Assembly: GCA_934454525.1 (NCBI GenBank)
Contig: CAKSFM010000018.1
Coordinates: forward strand, 1 to 38,138
DNA length: 38,138 bases
Source of the DNA: an uncultured Clostridia bacterium
GTDB taxonomy: Bacteria; Bacillota; Clostridia; UMGS1883
Direction of reading: 5' to 3'
Of this stretch, positions 15,833 to 24,768 are shown in pieces. The stretch's first letter is position 1. Each line of letters starts with the position of its first letter. The notes beneath the pieces were generated by a model. The model saw only the letters and a list, made by a program, of their open reading frames with translations. It was not told where the DNA came from and ran no database searches. Made by a program: the position numbers and the translations under genes.

Positions 15833-17545
15833 ATGTTTTGTACCAAATGCGGAAAGCAAATCAGTGACGGAAATAAGTTCTGTGATCAGTGCGGCGCGCC
15901 GGTTGAAACGGACGGCGCGGCGGAGGCAGCCGCAGCGGCTGAAGCTGCAGAATCCGAACAGCCTTCCGAAATTGCGGAAACCGTGCCGGAAAGCTATTAT
16001 AACGTCCCCCCCCAGCGCGGAACGGGAAAATTTAAAAAAGTGATTGCGGCAGTTGCTGCGGTTGCAGCAGTGGTCTGTATAACGGCAGCGGCGGCGCCGT
16101 ATGTTTCCAATTTTGCATTTAAAACATTTATGCCGGCAGCAAAGTATTACAGGCATATTGAAACTAAGTCGATTAAGGACGGTATTGCCGGGATAAGCAA
16201 CGGTGCGGACGAAATCGGCGGAGATTCAAACAGTGTGAGCGGAAAGCTTGAGCTTGAACTGAAAAATACGGATCTTCTTGAATCTATCGGTGATGTTTCA
16301 GATGTCTTTGACGTTATTGGAGACGCAAAAAGCGCGGCAATTTCCTTTGACGCAAAAATGAAGAATAATATATTCGGATTTAAAGGAAGCGGTAAGGTCA
16401 ACAATACCGAAATTGCGGATGTGGAATGTATAGCGGATTCCAAAAGCGGCGATATCTACTTTGGGATTCCGACGCTTTCGAAGAAGTATCTGTCGGGTTC
16501 AATGGATTCGGCGAATATTGATTTTGAAGACGCATTCGGTTTTTCAAAGGCGCTTCCGGACGGAAAAACCGTCAGCAAGCTGCTTAATACATATGTTTCA
16601 ACGGTTGTAAACGGCGTGAAAAAGGTTGATAAGTCAAAGGAAACGGTTAATATAGGTGAGATTTCCGCAAACTATACCGTTTTGAATGTGAATATCGACG
16701 GAGAAACCGCTGCAAGCGTTGCGAGGGCTGTATGCCTTAAGGCAAAGGACGATAAGGAGCTGAAAAAGCTTATCACCGATATTGCCGGTGCGGTTGAAGA
16801 ATCAAGCGGAACAGACCCGGAGAGCGTGTTGGAGGAATTTGAAGACGGACTTGATGACGTGATTGATAATATCAGTGACGATGACATGGATCTGAACATT
16901 AAGTATAAGGTATATGTTGACGGTAAGGGTAACATTGTGGGAAGAAGCATAAAAAGCGATGACTTCGGCTTTTCGTATATATGTGCGCAGAAAGGCGGAA
17001 AATATGCATTTGAAGCTGCTGCAAGAGCAGACGGAATGAAAGTTGCTTCCATTGAAGGAAACGGCAAGAAAAGCTCGGACAGATTTACCGGGGATGTGTC
17101 TGTGGAAGTATACGGACAGGAAATTGTTGAAATGAGTCTTAAAAACTTTGTGTATGATATTAAAAATTGCAGATGCAAAGGTTCCGGCACAATTAAAATG
17201 TCTGACAGTGTTCAGGCGCTGCGCAACCTGGGACTTGATTCCGATATTTTAGAGTTCCTCTCATCGGTATCGCTTAGATTCAAGCTGGACAGCTCACTCA
17301 GCAAAAATGATACGGAGCTTTCATTTTGCAGCGGTAATGATGTGATTGCTTCACTGAAAATGTCGGTTAAAGATTCAAGCAGATATAATCCGTCCGTTCC
17401 GTCAAGCAGTATAGATATTAATGACAGCGACAAGATGGAAGAATACGCCGATAGTGTGGATTTCGGAAAAATTGTTGATAATCTGGAAAAAGCGGGAGTG
17501 TCAAACGATATTTGCGATGAACTCAGAGATAATCTCCCTGCGTAA
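15833..17545 (+). CDS. Zinc-ribbon membrane-anchored protein
   Basis: A 570-aa protein of unknown function. A zinc ribbon opens it, with Cys3, Cys6, Cys17 and Cys20 (CTKCG, then CDQCG). An Ala/Glu-rich linker follows (about 25-60), then a basic stop-transfer and one membrane helix around 68-90 (VIAAVAAVAAVVCITAAAA). About 480 residues would lie outside the cell, rich in Asp, Ser and Lys with alternating beta-strand character and no enzyme motif I recognise. I start at ATG 15833, after AAGGTGG. An 8-C tract lies at 16006-16013. The next gene, an ABC ATPase, follows after 17 bp, so this protein is probably part of that transport system. Confidence 0.8.
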   Translation: MFCTKCGKQISDGNKFCDQCGAPVETDGAAEAAAAAEAAESEQPSEIAETVPESYYNVPPQRGTGKFKKVIAAVAAVAAVVCITAAAAPYVSNFAFKTFMPAAKYYRHIETKSIKDGIAGISNGADEIGGDSNSVSGKLELELKNTDLLESIGDVSDVFDVIGDAKSAAISFDAKMKNNIFGFKGSGKVNNTEIADVECIADSKSGDIYFGIPTLSKKYLSGSMDSANIDFEDAFGFSKALPDGKTVSKLLNTYVSTVVNGVKKVDKSKETVNIGEISANYTVLNVNIDGETAASVARAVCLKAKDDKELKKLITDIAGAVEESSGTDPESVLEEFEDGLDDVIDNISDDDMDLNIKYKVYVDGKGNIVGRSIKSDDFGFSYICAQKGGKYAFEAAARADGMKVASIEGNGKKSSDRFTGDVSVEVYGQEIVEMSLKNFVYDIKNCRCKGSGTIKMSDSVQALRNLGLDSDILEFLSSVSLRFKLDSSLSKNDTELSFCSGNDVIASLKMSVKDSSRYNPSVPSSSIDINDSDKMEEYADSVDFGKIVDNLEKAGVSNDICDELRDNLPA

Positions 17546-17562
17546 TTGTATATAAGAAAGTT

Positions 17563-18234
17563 ATGAACATAGAAGTAAAAAACATATCAAAACGTTACGG
17601 AAAAAAACAAATCCTCCGGAATATATCGTTTGAAGTTCCGGAAGGAACAGCGGTCGGGATAGCCGGCACAAACGGCAGCGGAAAGTCAACGCTGCTCGGT
17701 GTGCTCGCCGGAACGATTAAAGCAGACAGCGGAAGCCTGATATATAACGGCAGCAACATACTCGGCAATGCCGGGTCGCTCAGCCCTGCGGTTGGTTATG
17801 TGCCGCAGGGCACACCGCTGTTTGAAGAACTGTCGGCAAAAGATAATTTGCTTTTGTGGTATACATCGGCTCAGCTCAAATATGAACTGGCAAACGGTGT
17901 GCTGGCAATGCTCGGCATCAGAGAGTTTTTAAACAAACGGGTTTCCAAAATGTCGGGGGGAATGAAAAAACGGCTGTCAATAGGCTGTTCCATGGCAGGG
18001 CATCCCCGGCTTTTGCTGCTTGATGAACCCACGGCGGCGCTTGATATTGTCTGCAAAAGGGAAATAACAAAATACCTTGACGAATTCCGGAAAAAAGGCG
18101 GCGTTGTTATTATCGCCACTCATGACGCCGAAGAGCTTAAAATGTGCGACAGTTTATATATTCTAAAAGGAGGCAGCCTTGTTCCATATTGCTTTGACGG
18201 CAATGTTGACAACTTGGTTGAAAAGCTGCAATGA
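17563..18234 (+). CDS. ABC transporter ATP-binding protein
   Basis: A 223-aa cytoplasmic ATPase of the ABC-2 exporter type. Walker A is GTNGSGKST (35-43), the Q-loop is VGYVPQGTPLFEEL, the ABC signature is MSGGMKKRLSIG, Walker B with the catalytic Glu is LLLLDEPTAALD, and the H-loop is ATHDAEE. All catalytic elements look intact. Its stop overlaps the next permease start (ATGA, 18231-18234), a typical translational coupling. The substrate is unknown. Confidence 0.93.
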   Translation: MNIEVKNISKRYGKKQILRNISFEVPEGTAVGIAGTNGSGKSTLLGVLAGTIKADSGSLIYNGSNILGNAGSLSPAVGYVPQGTPLFEELSAKDNLLLWYTSAQLKYELANGVLAMLGIREFLNKRVSKMSGGMKKRLSIGCSMAGHPRLLLLDEPTAALDIVCKREITKYLDEFRKKGGVVIIATHDAEELKMCDSLYILKGGSLVPYCFDGNVDNLVEKLQ

Positions 18235-19469
18235 GATATTTTATGCCGTATTTCATGCTGTGCCTGAAGAGGGTCGGAAAAAACAGCATTTCAGTATTAA
18301 CAGTTATATTATTGCTGCTTTCCGGGTTGTTCCTTTTTGGGAAAGCGCTTGTGGACGCTAACGGCTCCGATATTTCCAAGCAAAGAATCAAGGTTGGTAT
18401 GACGGGAGATACAAAGCAGTCATATTTCGGACTCGGTTTTTATGTTCTTGAGAATATTGACGATTCGAGATTTTCAATTGAATTTATTGAAACAACGGAA
18501 AAACGGGCGGAAAGGCTGCTCAGACGCGGAGAGATTAATGCATATATTGTTATCCCCGATGATTTTGTCAAATCTTTGGTGAACGGGGAAAATGAGCCGC
18601 TTTCACTGGTAGTGTCCAAGAGCGCGGCAGGTCTCGGAAATTATCTGATGAGAGAGATTGCGGATGATATATCCGTTTTGATTACGGAGTCCGAAAGCGG
18701 AATGTATGCCCTGCAGGAATACCGCACGGAAACGGGAGAAATAAGCGGCAAGGGCAAGCCTGTGGCAACAATGAGAAAAAAATATGCCGAATTGATTTTT
18801 TCAAGAACAAAGCTTACAACCCTGAATATTGTAGGATTTCAGGACTCTCTGTCAGTGATTGATTATTACATTTGCGGTATTCTGACGCTTTTTCTGCTTA
18901 TTTTCGGCGTTTCATGCGGAAGCCTTTTCGCGGATAAAAATATTGCTCTCGGCAAGCTTCTCCAATCAAAAAGAACAAGCACTGCGGCAATTATTATGGG
19001 CGAGTATTCAGCCTTTTTTGCATTGTTTTGGCTTACGGCGATGCTTGTCGGTGTTTCTGTGGGATTTTTCATGCAAAATACCGATTTCAGCGGTTCGCTG
19101 TTTAATTTTATCGATCCGATGTCGGCAGTGCTGCTGACCGTGAAAATGCTGCCCTTTATTGCAATGCTTGCTGCTATGCAATTTTTCATTTTTGAACTGG
19201 CGAGCGGAATAATATCGGGGATTGTTATGCAGTTTCTGATCGGAATCGGAATGGCATATGTATCGGGATGCTTTTACCCGGGATATTTCTTTCCGGAAAC
19301 GCTGCAGAAAGTTTCGGCGGCGCTTCCGTCGGGAATAGTGTTTAAGATAATCAGGCTTTTGGTTTCGGAGAAGAGCATCAGTAGCTATGTTGCGCCCTCG
19401 GTTTGTTACACGGTGTTATTTTTGCTGCTTGCACTTTTGTGCCGATGCCGCAGATTGCGGAGAGGTTGA
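18231..19469 (+). CDS. ABC-2 type permease, first subunit
   Basis: A 412-aa membrane protein with the ABC-2 layout: one N-terminal membrane helix (about 19-40), an extracytoplasmic domain of about 160 residues, then five or six helices from about 210 to the end. It starts at ATG 18231, overlapping the ATPase gene by 4 bp. The arrangement resembles transporters of drugs, lantibiotics or YhgE-type exporters, but no substrate can be assigned. It probably pairs with the product of the next gene to make a heterodimeric channel. Confidence 0.88.
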   Translation: MRYFMPYFMLCLKRVGKNSISVLTVILLLLSGLFLFGKALVDANGSDISKQRIKVGMTGDTKQSYFGLGFYVLENIDDSRFSIEFIETTEKRAERLLRRGEINAYIVIPDDFVKSLVNGENEPLSLVVSKSAAGLGNYLMREIADDISVLITESESGMYALQEYRTETGEISGKGKPVATMRKKYAELIFSRTKLTTLNIVGFQDSLSVIDYYICGILTLFLLIFGVSCGSLFADKNIALGKLLQSKRTSTAAIIMGEYSAFFALFWLTAMLVGVSVGFFMQNTDFSGSLFNFIDPMSAVLLTVKMLPFIAMLAAMQFFIFELASGIISGIVMQFLIGIGMAYVSGCFYPGYFFPETLQKVSAALPSGIVFKIIRLLVSEKSISSYVAPSVCYTVLFLLLALLCRCRRLRRG

Positions 19470-19472
19470 TGT

Positions 19473-20588
19473 ATGAGAAAAATCAGAACGGCTTTTATAT
19501 GGTTATTTATGATTAATAAAAGGTTGTATCGAAGAAAGGGATTTGTTCTTTTTCTGATTATGATACCTCTGCTTGCAGGACTTATTTCGGCTGCGGCGGG
19601 AAAAGAAAGCGCGTCACTGAATATTTCAGTATATGCGCCGAATGAAAAAGATCCGGTTATAAAGACAATTTTTAATAAGTTTGAAAACAGTAAGATAAAG
19701 TTTGAATTATGTACATCTGAAGAAGAGGCGAAAGAAACCGTCTTTAACGGAAAAAGCAATGCGGCATGGGTCTTTCCGGAAAATATGAAGCAGGCATTGG
19801 AAAACTACTCGGAAAACCGTGAGCCTGCGATACAGATATTTGAAAGAGAGGACACCGTGTTTCTGCGCCTTTCAAGAGAAAAGCTTTTTGCATATATTTA
19901 CCCGTTTTTATCAAGAGTGTTTTATTATGATTACATGATAAACGATATGGGGCAGAAAGTCAGTTTTGAAACCCTTGACAGATATTATGACGCTACAGCG
20001 GTATACGATAAGCTGGTGAATCTGAAATTCTGCAACAGCTCGGAAACTGTGGGAAGCACGAATTTCCTGCTTTCGCCGCTGCGCGGTTTGCTTGCACTGC
20101 TTGTTCTGATATGCGCTGTTTCATCTGCCGCATACTTTAAAACTGACAGTGCAAAAGGTACATATGCATCGCTTCCGGTGAGAAAGCAAATTTATCCGGA
20201 GCTTTTAAATGCTTTTGCTTCAGCGGCAAACACCGCCGTTTTTGTTCTGGCAGCTCTTGCAGTGTGCGGACTTACCGGCAATATCCTTACGGAAATTGCA
20301 GCCATGCTCATGTATGTTATTATGTGCTCGGTATTCAGCGCGATAATCGGAAGAATACTGAAAAAGGTTTCACTCATAGTTGCGGTTATTCCGATTATTG
20401 CGATACTTTCGGTCGGAGTGTGCCCGGTGTTTATAGCTGTCAAAAGACTGAAAGCGGTAAAACTTATTTTGCCTTTGTACTATTATTTGAGTATGTGTTT
20501 CAATCCGATATTCTTTTTGTACGGAGCTGTATTTATTCTGTGCTGCGCTGTAGTTTGCGCTTTGCTTTGGAGAGGCGAGCTGCATTGA
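19473..20588 (+). CDS. ABC-2 type permease, second subunit
   Basis: A 371-aa membrane protein with the same plan as its neighbour: an N-terminal helix (about 25-43) after a basic stretch, an extracytoplasmic domain of about 150 residues, and six hydrophobic segments from about 200. The start at ATG 19473 lies 3 bp after the previous stop. It is the last gene of the four-gene unit that begins with the zinc-ribbon protein. A repeat element follows. Confidence 0.87.
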   Translation: MRKIRTAFIWLFMINKRLYRRKGFVLFLIMIPLLAGLISAAAGKESASLNISVYAPNEKDPVIKTIFNKFENSKIKFELCTSEEEAKETVFNGKSNAAWVFPENMKQALENYSENREPAIQIFEREDTVFLRLSREKLFAYIYPFLSRVFYYDYMINDMGQKVSFETLDRYYDATAVYDKLVNLKFCNSSETVGSTNFLLSPLRGLLALLVLICAVSSAAYFKTDSAKGTYASLPVRKQIYPELLNAFASAANTAVFVLAALAVCGLTGNILTEIAAMLMYVIMCSVFSAIIGRILKKVSLIVAVIPIIAILSVGVCPVFIAVKRLKAVKLILPLYYYLSMCFNPIFFLYGAVFILCCAVVCALLWRGELH

Positions 20589-20607
20589 TTTACTAAATAT
20601 CAACAGA

Positions 20608-20945
20608 CAAAAAAGGGGGGCATGCAATGACTGCATGCTCCCCTCAGACTGTCGAAAAAGTTGGTCAACCACAAGCAAACTATATTTTTATTACAATAAT
20701 TAAATTAAAGAGTTATTTAAACAAACGTTAAAACAAAACCAGACATTTGATTAGATGACTTCTAACCCCCCGAAATTTCGGGGGGGTTGCTTGTTTCCGT
20801 CCGGCGCACCCTCTAACGTACCTTTGTACGCCGGCGAGTGCGCGCCGAACAGATTTACCTTCCTTTTTCAACGTCTGCCAGCGTGTCGATAGGTTTATCG
20901 ACACGCTGAGGGGAGCATGCAATGACTGCATGCTCCCCTTTTTGT
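20608..20945. repeat. MITE-like element with inverted hairpin ends
   Basis: Two near-identical hairpins lie in inverted orientation at the ends. The left (about 20615-20643) and right (about 20908-20938) both contain GCATGCAATGACTGCATGC flanked by G- and C-runs. Read outward, each runs into a T-tract (CCCCTTTTT), and read inward each leads to a TCGACA-type string. The interior has no gene. It holds a 12-bp hairpin rich in C/G runs (20764-20788) and a 13-bp perfect hairpin (CAGCGTGTCGATA, near 20878-20907). No clear target-site duplication is visible. It separates the ABC operon from the convergent rubrerythrin gene. Confidence 0.6.
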
Positions 20946-20958
20946 GCTGCAGATGTTA

Positions 20959-21498
20959 TTAATAATTTTCCGCGTGAACTTCAAAATAGCTTTGCGGATG
21001 TGCGCATGTCGGACAAACATCGGGCGCTTTTGTTCCAACGATGATGTGACCGCAGTTTCTGCATTCCCACACCTTAACCTCGCTCTTTTCAAATACTTTT
21101 GCCGTTTCAACATTGGCAAGCAGTGCACGGTAACGCTCCTCGTGGTGTCTTTCAATTTCGCCGACAAGGCGGAATTTTGCCGCAAGCTCGGGAAAACCCT
21201 CCTCCTCGGCAGTTTTTGCAAAATCCTCGTACATATCTGTCCACTCGTAATTTTCCCCGTCTGCCGCAGCAGAAAGATTCTGTGCCGTGCCGCCTATTCC
21301 GCACAGCTCTTTAAACCACATTTTGGCGTGTTCCTTTTCGTTATCAGCCGTTTTGAGAAACAGGGCGGCAATTTGTTCAAACCCCTCTTTTTTCGCCTTG
21401 CTTGCAAAAAATGTGTATTTGTTGCGAGCCTGAGATTCGCCGGCAAATGCCGCTTCAAGATTTTTTTCCGTTTTTGTTCCCGCATATTTATTAGCCAT
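20959..21498 (-). CDS. Rubrerythrin
   Basis: A 179-aa cytoplasmic non-haem iron protein that reduces hydrogen peroxide in anaerobes. The four-helix ferritin-like domain carries the di-iron ligand motifs EAAFAGESQARNKY, EKEHAKMW and EIERHHEERY. The C-terminal rubredoxin-like domain has the paired motifs CRNCG and CPTC that bind one iron. Length is typical. GGAGGG precedes ATG 21498, with a consensus promoter further upstream on the minus strand. It is monocistronic and points to an anaerobic life style with oxidative-stress defence. Confidence 0.95.
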   Translation of the reverse strand: MANKYAGTKTEKNLEAAFAGESQARNKYTFFASKAKKEGFEQIAALFLKTADNEKEHAKMWFKELCGIGGTAQNLSAAADGENYEWTDMYEDFAKTAEEEGFPELAAKFRLVGEIERHHEERYRALLANVETAKVFEKSEVKVWECRNCGHIIVGTKAPDVCPTCAHPQSYFEVHAENY

Positions 21499-21533
21499 AT
21501 ATTTCCCTCCGTTATAATTAGGATTTATAATTT

Positions 21534-21562
21534 ATTTTAGCATTTTTTAAATACAATGTCAA
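21534..21562 (-). promoter_or_regulatory. Sigma-A promoter of rubrerythrin
   Basis: On the minus strand, TTGACA (21557-21562) and TAAAAT (21534-21539) are spaced 17 bp apart, about 36 bp before the start codon. Confidence 0.85.
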
Positions 21563-21755
21563 GGTTAGGCCTAGACGCGGCTGAATTCAAAGCAGTAAGT
21601 ACTGTCTTTACAGGCTGCTTTATCGGCAAATATAACATCACAGGAAAAAATGATAAATAAAAAGAAATATATGATAAATACAAATCTCTGTTGCTGTTAT
21701 ATAATAAAAATACGATAATGTTAACAAAAAATGAGATTTGGAGGTTTGGGGAAAA

Positions 21756-22454
21756 ATGAATGTTCTGGCAGTGGGATGTCATCCCGATGATGTTGAAATT
21801 GCTTGCAGCGGAACACTTGCCAAATGCGTTAAACGCGGAGACAAGGTTACGGTTTGCCATGTGGCGAACGGAAATATGGGGCATGAGGTGATAATGCCCG
21901 ATGAGCTGCGCATTATGCGTGCGGCGGAAGCAAAAAAGGCGGGTGCAATGGCAGGAATTGATGTTGTGACGCTTGACGTGGGCGATCTGCTCGTTGACGG
22001 TTCGTCAATAAAGCAGCGCGATGCGCTTGCAAAGCTCATAATCGATGTGCAGCCAGATTTTATAATAACGCACGGAAAAACGGATTATATGCCGGATCAC
22101 GTTGCCGTTTCAAAGCTTGTTTTCGATGCATCGTTTGTTGCAAGCGTTCCGCGGTATAACGGCGGAAAAAAAGCTGAACTTACGCCGATTTACTATATGG
22201 ACAATCTTGCCGGAGTGAACTTTGTTCCGACAGAATATGTTGACATATCCGGAGAGATTGACTTAAAGCTTAACATGCTTGAATGTCACGAAAGCCAGCT
22301 TAAATGGATGCGTGACCATGATAATATTGATTTTGCGGAATTTGTTAAAACCTGTTCGAGATACAGGGGACTTCAGTGCGGCGTTGACTATGCCGAAGGT
22401 TTCACGCAGGAGCTTGCATGGCCGAAGCTCTGTGCAAAAAGAATGCTTCCCTGA
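21756..22454 (+). CDS. PIG-L/LmbE-family deacetylase
   Basis: A 232-aa zinc-dependent deacetylase. The metal-binding AHPDD-like motif is GCHPDDVE (His9, Asp12), and the third ligand His115 is in MPDHVAVS. Members remove acetyl groups from N-acetylglucosamine-containing compounds (e.g. GlcNAc-PI, GlcNAc-Ins, diacetylchitobiose). ATG 21756 is chosen over an upstream TTG at 21738, because GGAGG sits at the TTG and the LAVGCHPDD strand should start the protein. It is the first of four tightly spaced genes; the others encode a NagB-like protein, an aminotransferase and an oxidoreductase, so an N-acetylated sugar derivative is a likely substrate. Confidence 0.9.
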   Translation: MNVLAVGCHPDDVEIACSGTLAKCVKRGDKVTVCHVANGNMGHEVIMPDELRIMRAAEAKKAGAMAGIDVVTLDVGDLLVDGSSIKQRDALAKLIIDVQPDFIITHGKTDYMPDHVAVSKLVFDASFVASVPRYNGGKKAELTPIYYMDNLAGVNFVPTEYVDISGEIDLKLNMLECHESQLKWMRDHDNIDFAEFVKTCSRYRGLQCGVDYAEGFTQELAWPKLCAKRMLP

Positions 22455-22480
22455 GTAAATTTATAAAGGAGAGATGTAAA

Positions 22481-23419
22481 ATGGATTTTATGAGCACTGT
22501 TAAGGGCAGTCTGCTCGAGGGTTTTTATCCCGAGGGTTGGGATATGGCAAAAATCGATGCCTGCTGCGAAAAGGGTGTGAGCCGCGAAAGCTTCTGGAAT
22601 GACAATTTTGCGCCGGTGGAATGTGAAACAATCGAAGAATTTGATACATACATGGGGCATGAAATTGCACTGCGGATAAAAGAGGCGCGCGATAAAGGAG
22701 AAAGGCTTGCTCTGATTCTGCCGGTGGGTCCGATGGGGATGTATCGCTGGGCGTCATTTTTCCTGAATGAATGGGGCGTTAAGTGCGATCATGTTTATAC
22801 CTTTAACATGGATGAGTGGTCAGACGGAGAGGGAAACACACTTCCGAACACAAACAAGGCATCGTTTGAGTATAGCATGAAAGAAGCGTTTTTCAACAAG
22901 CTCGGTGAAAACACGGTTCCGCCGCAGCAGCGCAATTTTGCAACAAAGGAAAATCTTCCGACATATCCGGAAAAAATTGCAAAGCTTAAGGCTGAGGGCG
23001 TTAAGCTTGTGCTTGTGTACGGAATCGGAAGAATGTGCCACATTGCATTCTGGGAGCCGCATTTCGCAGCTGATTTTTCATCGGTTGAGGAATGGAAAAA
23101 GCAGCCTTACCGCTTGGGTGCAAAGCTGCATCCGCTCACAATTGAACAAAATGCGATAACGAGCTTTAAAAGCCGCACAACCCTTGTTCCGTGCCGCGCA
23201 AACACAATCGGTCCCGGTCTGTTTTTACAGGCTGATTATGCAATCGGCGGCGCCGACGGAGCGCTCAGCCGCGGTATGGGTTGGCAGGGAATGAGCTTTC
23301 TCACCACTCTGCATTACGGTCCGGATATGCATATCACGTCAACATTTATTCCCACGCTTCCCGGAAAGCTTTTCTATCTTAAAGAGCTTGCAGGTCCGCT
23401 CACTGCGGAATGTAACTGA
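22481..23419 (+). CDS. Divergent NagB-like sugar isomerase/deaminase
   Basis: A 312-aa protein of the glucosamine-6-phosphate deaminase/6-phosphogluconolactonase superfamily, longer than classical NagB (about 240-270 aa). Recognisable are FNMDEW (108-113), equivalent to the NagB general-base region, and GIGRMCHIAFWEP (181-193), equivalent to GIGxDGHIAFNEP. In the second, His187 and Glu192 are kept, but the conserved Asp is Met185 and the following Gly is Cys186. It may use another mechanism or substrate. ATG 22481 has AAGGAGAG upstream. It lies 26 bp after the deacetylase gene and 24 bp before the aminotransferase gene, so the genes are probably cotranscribed. Confidence 0.8.
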   Translation: MDFMSTVKGSLLEGFYPEGWDMAKIDACCEKGVSRESFWNDNFAPVECETIEEFDTYMGHEIALRIKEARDKGERLALILPVGPMGMYRWASFFLNEWGVKCDHVYTFNMDEWSDGEGNTLPNTNKASFEYSMKEAFFNKLGENTVPPQQRNFATKENLPTYPEKIAKLKAEGVKLVLVYGIGRMCHIAFWEPHFAADFSSVEEWKKQPYRLGAKLHPLTIEQNAITSFKSRTTLVPCRANTIGPGLFLQADYAIGGADGALSRGMGWQGMSFLTTLHYGPDMHITSTFIPTLPGKLFYLKELAGPLTAECN

Positions 23420-23443
23420 TTAATTATTAAGGAGGTAAATAAA

Positions 23444-24751
23444 ATGGCTAAATCAACGGATTTCAGATATAACACAGGAGCAACCAAAGTTCCGTGGGCG
23501 GCTGTCGGTGAAAACTACAATGCCGCAGACCTTATGGAAATAATAAGATTCCTCATGCAGGGCGAGGGAGAGGAATATGACAACGCGATAAACGAAATAT
23601 GGAAGCAGGTTAAAAAGCTCGGCGAGATAGCAACCCCTCCCGGAAAACTTTCCACAGGAAGCCAGGTTGAAGCGGCTGAGCAGGCATGCAATGAATATCT
23701 CGGCACAACAACTTCAACATTTGTGACAAACGCAACCTCCGGTTTTGAAATTGCATATAAATATGCAAATCTTAAAGAGGGTGACGAGGTTATCGTTCCG
23801 GCAATAACATTTGTTGCAACAATGGCATATCCGCTTGCCATCGGTGCAAAGCTTGTTTTTGCCGATGTTGACCCGCGCACGATTAACATGGATCCCAAGG
23901 ATGTTGCAAGAAAGATAACCCCGAAAACAAAGATGATTGTTCCCGTTCATATCGGCGGTTATCCGGTTGACCTTGACCCGATTATGGAGCTTGCAAAAAA
24001 GCACGATATACTTGTGCTTGAGGATGCGGCACACGCTTTCGGAGCAATGTACAAGGGCAGACACATCGGCACAATCGGCGATTTTGCGGCATTCAGCTTC
24101 CATGAGGTTAAGAATATAACATCGTTCGGCGAGGGCGGCATAGCAACAACAACCATTCCCGGCTTCGGCGATGATATGAAGCGCGCCCGTTTCCTCGGTC
24201 TTGATTTTTCAGCTCCGATAAAGAATTGGCTTTATAACATCACTCCGATTCCCGGAAAGGAAAAGCCGTTTGTGGCGCTTAATTATTCCACAACGGAAAT
24301 TCAGGGGCTCGGACTCAGGCTTCAGATTGCAAGAAACGATGAAATTATTGCAGAGCGCCGTGCAGCTGCCGAGTATCTCAACAGCAGATTTAAGGAAAAC
24401 GATGCAATTATTCCGCAGGATCTCGGCGGTGATGATATTAAACCGACATTTCATCTGTATTTATTACAGATTGACCCGGCGAAAGCAGGCGGAGATGTGC
24501 AGGTTCTTAAACGCAAGCTGGATGAAAAGGGCGTTACAAATATTCCGCATTTCGGACCGCTTTACCGCTTCAAGGTTGTAAGCGATATGGGTTACGATTC
24601 CGAGGAAATTGCAAAGAGCTGCCCCGTGTGCGAGGAAGTGTTCTATCACCGTTTCACGCATCTTCCGCTTTACGGACTCAGTGACGAGCAGCTCCGCTAC
24701 ATGGCTGACGCAGTGCTTGAATCGGTTGCCGAAATGCAGAGCGGCAAATAA
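23444..24751 (+). CDS. DegT/DnrJ/EryC1/StrS-type aminotransferase
   Basis: A 435-aa PLP-dependent fold-type I enzyme that aminates keto-sugars or keto-cyclitols, or works in reverse. Visible motifs are TNATSGFEIAYK (95-106, cofactor phosphate region), GDEVIVPAITFVATMAY (113-129), LEDAAHAFGA (192-201) with Asp194, and the PLP lysine Lys223 in SFHEVKNITSFGEGG. An N-terminal extension of about 70 residues precedes the usual family start and includes PPGKLSTGSQVEAAE. AGGAGG precedes ATG 23444. Its neighbours, a Gfo/Idh oxidoreductase and sugar-modifying enzymes, suggest oxidation to a ketone coupled to transamination. Confidence 0.92.
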   Translation: MAKSTDFRYNTGATKVPWAAVGENYNAADLMEIIRFLMQGEGEEYDNAINEIWKQVKKLGEIATPPGKLSTGSQVEAAEQACNEYLGTTTSTFVTNATSGFEIAYKYANLKEGDEVIVPAITFVATMAYPLAIGAKLVFADVDPRTINMDPKDVARKITPKTKMIVPVHIGGYPVDLDPIMELAKKHDILVLEDAAHAFGAMYKGRHIGTIGDFAAFSFHEVKNITSFGEGGIATTTIPGFGDDMKRARFLGLDFSAPIKNWLYNITPIPGKEKPFVALNYSTTEIQGLGLRLQIARNDEIIAERRAAAEYLNSRFKENDAIIPQDLGGDDIKPTFHLYLLQIDPAKAGGDVQVLKRKLDEKGVTNIPHFGPLYRFKVVSDMGYDSEEIAKSCPVCEEVFYHRFTHLPLYGLSDEQLRYMADAVLESVAEMQSGK

Positions 24752-24768
24752 TCAAAGGGGGAAACGCT

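Noticed and set aside
20728..20931. Minus-strand frame in the MITE-like element
   Set aside because: It reads through three hairpins and has no ribosome site; judged to be repeat DNA.
21537..21884. Minus-strand frame of 115 codons opposite the start of the deacetylase gene
   Set aside because: It covers the rubrerythrin promoter and is antisense to a gene with an intact metal-binding motif.
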